DNA of 64,000 nucleotides, from assembly GCF_030269485.1 (NCBI RefSeq), contig NZ_BSTL01000031.1, positions 49,576-113,575 on the forward strand, written 5' to 3'. Shown here piece after piece: positions 59,888 to 64,000 of the stretch. The notes beneath the pieces are model-generated. The model was not told where the DNA came from. It saw nothing but the letters and a program-made list of their open reading frames with translations, and searched no databases. Numbering within the stretch: the stretch's first letter is position 1; each line of letters begins with the position of its first letter. The translations under genes were made by a program, and so were the position numbers. The stretch is from Actinoplanes sp. NBRC 103695 (GTDB lineage: Bacteria; Actinomycetota; Actinomycetes; Mycobacteriales; Micromonosporaceae).

Positions 59888-60817
59888 TCAACGAGCGCGC
59901 GGATGAGAGGTGGCGTACACCTCCCGCAGACGGTCGACGGTGACCAGCGTGTAGACCTGCGTCGTGGTGACCGAGGCGTGCCCCAGCAACTCCTGCACGA
60001 CCCGGACGTCGGCGCCGCCGTCGAGCAGATGGGTGGCGTACGAGTGACGCAGGGTGTGCGGGGAAACGGCCAGCGGACCCTCGATGGGCAGCCCGGCGGT
60101 GGCCGCGGCCCGGTGCAGGATGGCCCAGGCGCTCTGCCGGGACAGCGGGCCGCCACGGGCGTTGAGGAAGACCTTCGGCGTCCCCTTCCCACCGGTGATC
60201 AGGAGCGGGCGGGCGCGTACCAGATAGGCGTCGAGCGCGGCCCGCGCGTAGCTGCCCAGCGGGACGAACCGGGTCTTTCCCCCCTTGCCGTGCAGGGTGA
60301 CCGTGTCCTCGTCCAGGTCGTCGACGTCCAGCCCGACCGCCTCGGAGATCCGCGCGCCCGTCCCGTAGAGGAACTCCAGCAGCGCCCGGTCGCGCAGCAC
60401 CAGCCCGCCGTCGCCCGCCGGCGCCGCGAGCAGACGTTCCACCTGGTCCAGGGAGAGCGCCTTGGGCAGGCGTTTCGGCGGCGCGGGCGGGCGCACCTCG
60501 CGGCTCACGTCGACCGCGACCAGCCCCTCGCGGGCGGCGAACCGATGCAGCCCGCGTACGGCCGACATGGCCCGCGCCGCCGAACTAGCCGAGAGCGGCG
60601 GATGATCGTCGTCGCCGGCGCGCAGCGCGGCCAGGTGCGCGGTCAGATCCCTCGGGGTGACCGCCGCGAGATCGTCCTTCCCCAGGCCGTCCTTCCTCAA
60701 GAAGGCGACATACCGATCAAGATCCCTCTGGTACGACGTGAGCGTGTTCCGGGACAGCCCGCGCTCGACGCTCAGGTGATCGAGGTAGGTCCTGACGGTC
60801 CTAGTTAAGGGCGTCAT
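59888..60817 (-). CDS. xerD: Site-specific tyrosine recombinase XerD
   Basis: 309 residues. N-terminal SAM-like core-binding domain ('RTYLDHLSVERGLSRNTLTS') and catalytic domain with all active residues: Arg in 'LYGTGARISEAVGLD', Lys in 'LHGKGGKTRFVPLG', His-x-x-Arg in 'VSPHTLRHSYATHLLDGG', His in 'VQELLGHASVTTTQVY' and Tyr at its end. It resolves chromosome dimers at dif during division. Its length and position next to parA-scpAB mark it as the housekeeping enzyme, not a mobile-element integrase. The start overlaps the ald stop by 17 bp. Confidence 0.95.
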   Translation of the reverse strand: MTPLTRTVRTYLDHLSVERGLSRNTLTSYQRDLDRYVAFLRKDGLGKDDLAAVTPRDLTAHLAALRAGDDDHPPLSASSAARAMSAVRGLHRFAAREGLVAVDVSREVRPPAPPKRLPKALSLDQVERLLAAPAGDGGLVLRDRALLEFLYGTGARISEAVGLDVDDLDEDTVTLHGKGGKTRFVPLGSYARAALDAYLVRARPLLITGGKGTPKVFLNARGGPLSRQSAWAILHRAAATAGLPIEGPLAVSPHTLRHSYATHLLDGGADVRVVQELLGHASVTTTQVYTLVTVDRLREVYATSHPRAR

Positions 60818-61916
60818 TCAGGCTCAGCGTGGCCATGCCGTGCGCGTCGGCGACCGGTCCGTACGTGACGTGGCCGTCGTGCGTGTTCAGGCCGAGGGCC
60901 AGCGCCGGGTCACGCCGGATCGCGTCGCGCCAGCCCCGGTTGGCCAGCTCCAGCGCGTACGGCAGGGTGACGTTGGTCAGCGCGTAGGTGCTGGTGTGCG
61001 GCACCGCGCCGGGCATGTTGGCCACGCAGTAGAACATCGAGTTGTGCACCTGGTAGACCGGGTCGGCGTGGGTGGTCGGCCGCGAGTCCTCGAAGCAGCC
61101 GCCCTGGTCGATCGAGATGTCGACCAGCACGCTGCCCGGTTTCATGCGCGAGACGAGCTCGTTGGGCACCAGGTTCGGCGCCTTGGCGCCCGGCACCAGC
61201 ACGGCGCCGATGACCAGGTCGGCGTCGAGCACCGCCTTCTCGATCTCGTACGCGTTCGACGCGATCGTCTGCAGGTGCCCGCGGTAGTCGGCGTCGGCGG
61301 CCCGCAGCCGGGCGATGTTCTTGTCCAGGACCAGCACCTCGGCCTGCATGCCGAGCGCGATCGCGGCGGCGTTCATGCCGGAGACGCCGGCGCCGATGAC
61401 CACGGTCTTGGCCGCGTAGACGCCCGGCACACCGCCCATCAGCACGCCGCGCCCGCCGCCCGAACGCATCAGGTGGTAGGCGCCCACCTGCGGCGCGAGC
61501 CGGCCGGCGACCTCGGACATCGGCGCGAGCAACGGCAGCGACCGGTCCGGCAGCTCGACCGTCTCGTACGCGATGCCGGTCACCCGGCGGTCGATCAGCG
61601 CGTCGGTGCACTCCTTGGAGGCGGCCAGGTGCAGGTAGGTGAAGAGGACCTGACCCGGGCGCATGCGCGGGTACTCCTCCGCGATCGGCTCCTTGACCTT
61701 GAGGATCAGGTCGGCCGTGCCCCACACGTCGTCGGCCGTGGCCAGGATGGTGGCGCCCGCCGCCACGTAGTCCGCGTCGGAGATCGAGGATCCGCCACCG
61801 GCGCCCGCCTGCACGAAGACCTCGTGCCCCGCTCGGGCGAACTCGAACACACCGGCCGGGGTGATGGCCACCCGGAACTCGTTGTTCTTGACCTCGCTGG
61901 GAATGCCGACCTTCAC
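60801..61916 (-). CDS. ald: Alanine dehydrogenase
   Basis: 371 residues, the family length. Motifs: 'MKVGIPSEVKNNEFRVAITP', 'AGAGGGSSISDADYVAAGA', 'LILKVKEPIAEEYPRMRPGQ' (substrate Lys), 'LFTYLHLAAS' (catalytic His), NAD motif 'VVIGAGVSGMNAAAIALG' and 'DISIDQGGCFEDSRPTTHAD'. It interconverts L-alanine and pyruvate plus ammonia with NADH. The start is followed upstream by 138 bp with no other gene, which should hold its promoter. xerD overlaps its end, so some xerD expression may come from ald. Confidence 0.96.
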   Translation of the reverse strand: MKVGIPSEVKNNEFRVAITPAGVFEFARAGHEVFVQAGAGGGSSISDADYVAAGATILATADDVWGTADLILKVKEPIAEEYPRMRPGQVLFTYLHLAASKECTDALIDRRVTGIAYETVELPDRSLPLLAPMSEVAGRLAPQVGAYHLMRSGGGRGVLMGGVPGVYAAKTVVIGAGVSGMNAAAIALGMQAEVLVLDKNIARLRAADADYRGHLQTIASNAYEIEKAVLDADLVIGAVLVPGAKAPNLVPNELVSRMKPGSVLVDISIDQGGCFEDSRPTTHADPVYQVHNSMFYCVANMPGAVPHTSTYALTNVTLPYALELANRGWRDAIRRDPALALGLNTHDGHVTYGPVADAHGMATLSLNDALN

Positions 61917-62054
61917 GGCCTTACCGTCCTCTCCGCCACGCCGGGCGCCGTTGCCCGCCGACGCCCCGAGAGTAGCTTCCCAGCACCGGTCCGAGGTTTC
62001 GGCCGAACGGCGCGAAGATCACTTTCTCGCGACCACTCCCCGCCCGGCTCCCGA

Positions 62055-62876
62055 TCATTTCCGGGCGACCGCTCCCCAGACGGCGACGTCCCGGCGCGGC
62101 GGGATCTCCGCGCCCTCGTCCGGCCGCCACTCGCTGACCGGCACGATGCCCGGTTCCTCCAGGGTCAGCCCGTCGAAGAGCTCCGCGAACTCGTCCCGCC
62201 CCCGCGGCCACACGTCGGAGCGTCCCGCGGCCCGCATCTGCGCGTGCGCCTCCCGCTTCTCCGGTGGAGCGAAGTCGGTCGTCGCGTGCGTGACCGTCAG
62301 ATAACTGCCAGGCGGAAGAGCATCGACCAGCTCGCGTACGAGCGGCAGCGCGGCACCGTCCCCCGGGATGAAGTGCAGCACCGCGACCAGCATCACGGCC
62401 ACCGGCTGGGTGAAGTCGAGCGTCGCCCTCGCCTCGCGGAGGATCGCGGCCGGCTCCCGCAGGTCGGCCTCGAGATAGGCCGTGGCGCCACCCTTGGCAC
62501 TGGTCAGCAGCGCCCGCGCGTGGGTCATGACCAGCGGATCGTTGTCGACGTAGACGACCCGCGCCTCCGGGTCGATCCGCTGGGCGACCTCGTGGGTGTT
62601 GTCCGCGGTGGGCAGCCCCGTCCCGATGTCGAGGAACTGCCGCAGGCCACGCTCAGCGGCCAGGAAGCGAACGGCCCGCTGAAGCATGGCGCGGTTGGCC
62701 CGGGCGCCTGTCCTTATCGACGGGAACTGCCGGACGAACTCGTCCCCCGACTCCCGGTCGGCGGCGAAGTTGTCCTTGCCGCCCAGCCAGTAGTTGTAAC
62801 GCCGGGCAGGATGTGCCACCGAAGTGTCGATCCCGAGCTGTGAGCCCTCAGTGCCGTCCGTCACAGCGTCCACCAT
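62055..62876 (-). CDS. DUF574-type SAM-dependent methyltransferase
   Basis: 273 residues. Typical of the actinobacterial family Methyltransf_19: 'SVAHPARRYNYWLGGKDNFA', 'RGLRQFLDIGTGLPTADNTH' (SAM motif I), 'RVVYVDNDPLVMTHARALL', 'AVMLVAVLHFIPGD' and 'FAELFDGLTLEEPGIVPV'. Dozens of paralogues exist in such genomes and their substrates are unknown. Nothing nearby indicates a pathway. The gene is monocistronic, with 83 bp to the next upstream gene end. Confidence 0.88.
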   Translation of the reverse strand: MVDAVTDGTEGSQLGIDTSVAHPARRYNYWLGGKDNFAADRESGDEFVRQFPSIRTGARANRAMLQRAVRFLAAERGLRQFLDIGTGLPTADNTHEVAQRIDPEARVVYVDNDPLVMTHARALLTSAKGGATAYLEADLREPAAILREARATLDFTQPVAVMLVAVLHFIPGDGAALPLVRELVDALPPGSYLTVTHATTDFAPPEKREAHAQMRAAGRSDVWPRGRDEFAELFDGLTLEEPGIVPVSEWRPDEGAEIPPRRDVAVWGAVARK

Positions 62877-62959
62877 AGTCAGGAAGATCGATTGCCAATC
62901 TCCGCGTCAATCGAATGTCGGCAATCTCACGCAACCCCGATGCAACGTCGATTTCCGCA

Positions 62960-63856
62960 CTATGGATGTCCATCGAGGAACATGCGCAACCGGGTCACCG
63001 TGGACGCGTCGTCGCCCGGCACCCGCCCGTTGATCGCCCGGCACACCCAGCCCAGGCGCATCGCGAGCTCGGCGGCCGGCAGCAGGTCCGCGGGCGGGCC
63101 GAACGGCTCCAGGTAGGCGTCCAGGAAGGGCGCGGTGTCGACCGAGTCCTCCACATCGTCCAGGCCCCACGCCAGGCCGCCCTGGACGGTCACCGCCAAC
63201 GAGAAGAACGGGTGCGAGACGCACGCGTCGCCCCAGTCGAGCACCAGGTGGCGGCCGTCCTTCACGAACACCTGACCGTCGTGCAGATCGTCGTGCTGCA
63301 GCAGCTCCGGGATCCCGTACGCGGAAAGCCTGTCGCACAAGGCCTCCACCACCGGAACCGCGTCGCGGAACCGCTGCTCCGCACCCACCTCGTCGAGGAG
63401 CTCGAGGTAGGCGGCGGGAAGCGTCCCGAGCCGCATGTCCGGCACCCCCGCGGCCAGCAGGTCGTCCACGTCACCGGCCAGATCGAGCTGCACCGAGGCG
63501 TAGCGCGGCAGCACGTCCAGCCACCGGTCGAGGCTGCGCTCCCGCGCGCTGACGCTCCGCAGCGTCTCCCCCGCGTCCGCCATGAGCATCCACCCGAGCG
63601 CCGCGTCCGCCCCGATCAGCGGCGGCACCACATCGGGCCGGCGCACACCGATCCGCTCGGCAACCGCCACCTCATGCCGCAGCGACGCGTCATTGGCCTT
63701 GAACCACACGTCCCCGCCGCTCGTGGGCACCCGCATGACGGTCGCCCAGGCCCGCACGTGCGGCTGCTCGATCTCCCCGGTCCGTTCCACCCGGGCGTCG
63801 ATCCACGCGTACGCCCGCCGAAGCCACTCCGGATCCCGCCAACGCCCCTCGTCCAC
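62960..63856 (-). CDS. APH-family aminoglycoside-phosphotransferase-like kinase
   Basis: 298 residues. Kinase-like fold with the catalytic loop 'LLQHDDLHDGQVFVKDG' and the metal loop 'HLVLDWGDACVSHPFF'. In the usual HxDxxxxN motif the Asn is replaced by Gln here, which may weaken metal binding. The N-terminal lobe has 'GGDVWFKANDASLRHEVAVA' with a Lys for ATP. Members phosphorylate small hydroxylated molecules (choline, aminoglycosides, sugars) and most are not resistance genes; the substrate is unknown. The remaining 144 bp to the right edge contain no gene I can support. Confidence 0.8.
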   Translation of the reverse strand: MDEGRWRDPEWLRRAYAWIDARVERTGEIEQPHVRAWATVMRVPTSGGDVWFKANDASLRHEVAVAERIGVRRPDVVPPLIGADAALGWMLMADAGETLRSVSARERSLDRWLDVLPRYASVQLDLAGDVDDLLAAGVPDMRLGTLPAAYLELLDEVGAEQRFRDAVPVVEALCDRLSAYGIPELLQHDDLHDGQVFVKDGRHLVLDWGDACVSHPFFSLAVTVQGGLAWGLDDVEDSVDTAPFLDAYLEPFGPPADLLPAAELAMRLGWVCRAINGRVPGDDASTVTRLRMFLDGHP

Positions 63857-64000
63857 GGCAGCACTCTAAGAGGGCATCTGATCCGTGAGTGCCGGATATC
63901 GTCTGCGATGTACCTGTTTAGTCGCGCCAGGTTTGGGTGGATTCTCCGGCCAGTCTGCGGGACATTGTGTTAGCCATGGCCCACAAGACCATGGCACGTG

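Noticed and set aside
59888..60817. Integrase marking a mobile island
   Set aside because: Sequence length, full XerD motif set and conserved neighbours (ald, parA, scpAB) show the chromosomal XerD.
62960..63856. Aminoglycoside resistance gene
   Set aside because: APH fold only; the HxDxxxxN Asn is Gln and there is no resistance context.

Overview
This is a very GC-rich actinobacterial chromosome segment. Coding third positions are almost all G or C, GTG starts and 1-8 nt stop/start overlaps are common, and rare TTA leucine codons occur. Enzyme families and gene order (xerD-parA-scpA-scpB-rluB, OvmZ/OvmW-like regulators, DUF574 methyltransferase) suggest Micromonosporaceae, perhaps Actinoplanes; the genus is inference from style, not from a marker gene.

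Layout. 1-7.1 kb: secreted proteins (a copper-radical galactose-oxidase-like enzyme cut by the window edge, a PD40 beta-propeller protein, a GH114-like glycosidase), a two-gene McrBC-type restriction system and a small gene remnant. 7.2-42.3 kb: a large type II polyketide cluster. It has a big AAA+ regulator and a divergent DrrAB-type exporter; a deoxysugar block (C-methyltransferase, 2,3-dehydratase/4-ketoreductase fusion, 3-aminotransferase, epimerase, N-methyltransferase, RmlA, RmlB, two glycosyltransferases); tailoring oxygenases; an atypical response regulator; a secreted RCC1-repeat protein; and one minus-strand polyketide operon running P450 - ferredoxin - KSIII - acyltransferase - cyclase - KSalpha - KSbeta - ACP - ketoreductase - aromatase/cyclase - flavin oxygenase - reductase. 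OvmZ/OvmW-like regulators and metK follow. 42.4-50.5 kb: a FadR-type regulator, its likely operator and an eight-gene set for non-phosphorylative breakdown of a sugar such as L-fucose/D-arabinose. 50.6-55.0 kb: a large modular toxin-like protein broken by a frameshift in a run of seven Cs, plus an overlapping small downstream gene. 55.1-63.9 kb: housekeeping genes (rluB, scpB, scpA, a pseudo site-2 protease, parA, xerD, ald), a DUF574 methyltransferase and an APH-type kinase.

How it fits together. The polyketide operon seems built for a non-acetate starter: the KSIII has a Ser/His/His/Asp constellation spaced as I recall for DpsC, it sits next to a dedicated acyltransferase, and the chain length factor has His at position 161, where the conserved Gln that makes acetyl starters normally sits. 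The sugar genes are the vancosamine-type set plus a DesVI-like N-methyltransferase, so the predicted sugar is an N-methylated 3-amino-3-C-methyl-2,3,6-trideoxyhexose such as N,N-dimethylvancosamine or an epimer. Two glycosyltransferases, two PgaE/UrdM-like flavoenzymes, an ActVA-ORF5-like flavoenzyme, an ABM protein and a P450 tailor the aglycone. An angucycline- or pluramycin-like glycoside is the best guess; the exact product cannot be read from sequence. metK probably supplies SAM. The clearest oddities are changed catalytic residues in KSbeta, in the SDR and in the 4-ketoreductase domain, the RCC1 protein inside the cluster, and the broken effector-like locus at 50.6-55.0 kb.
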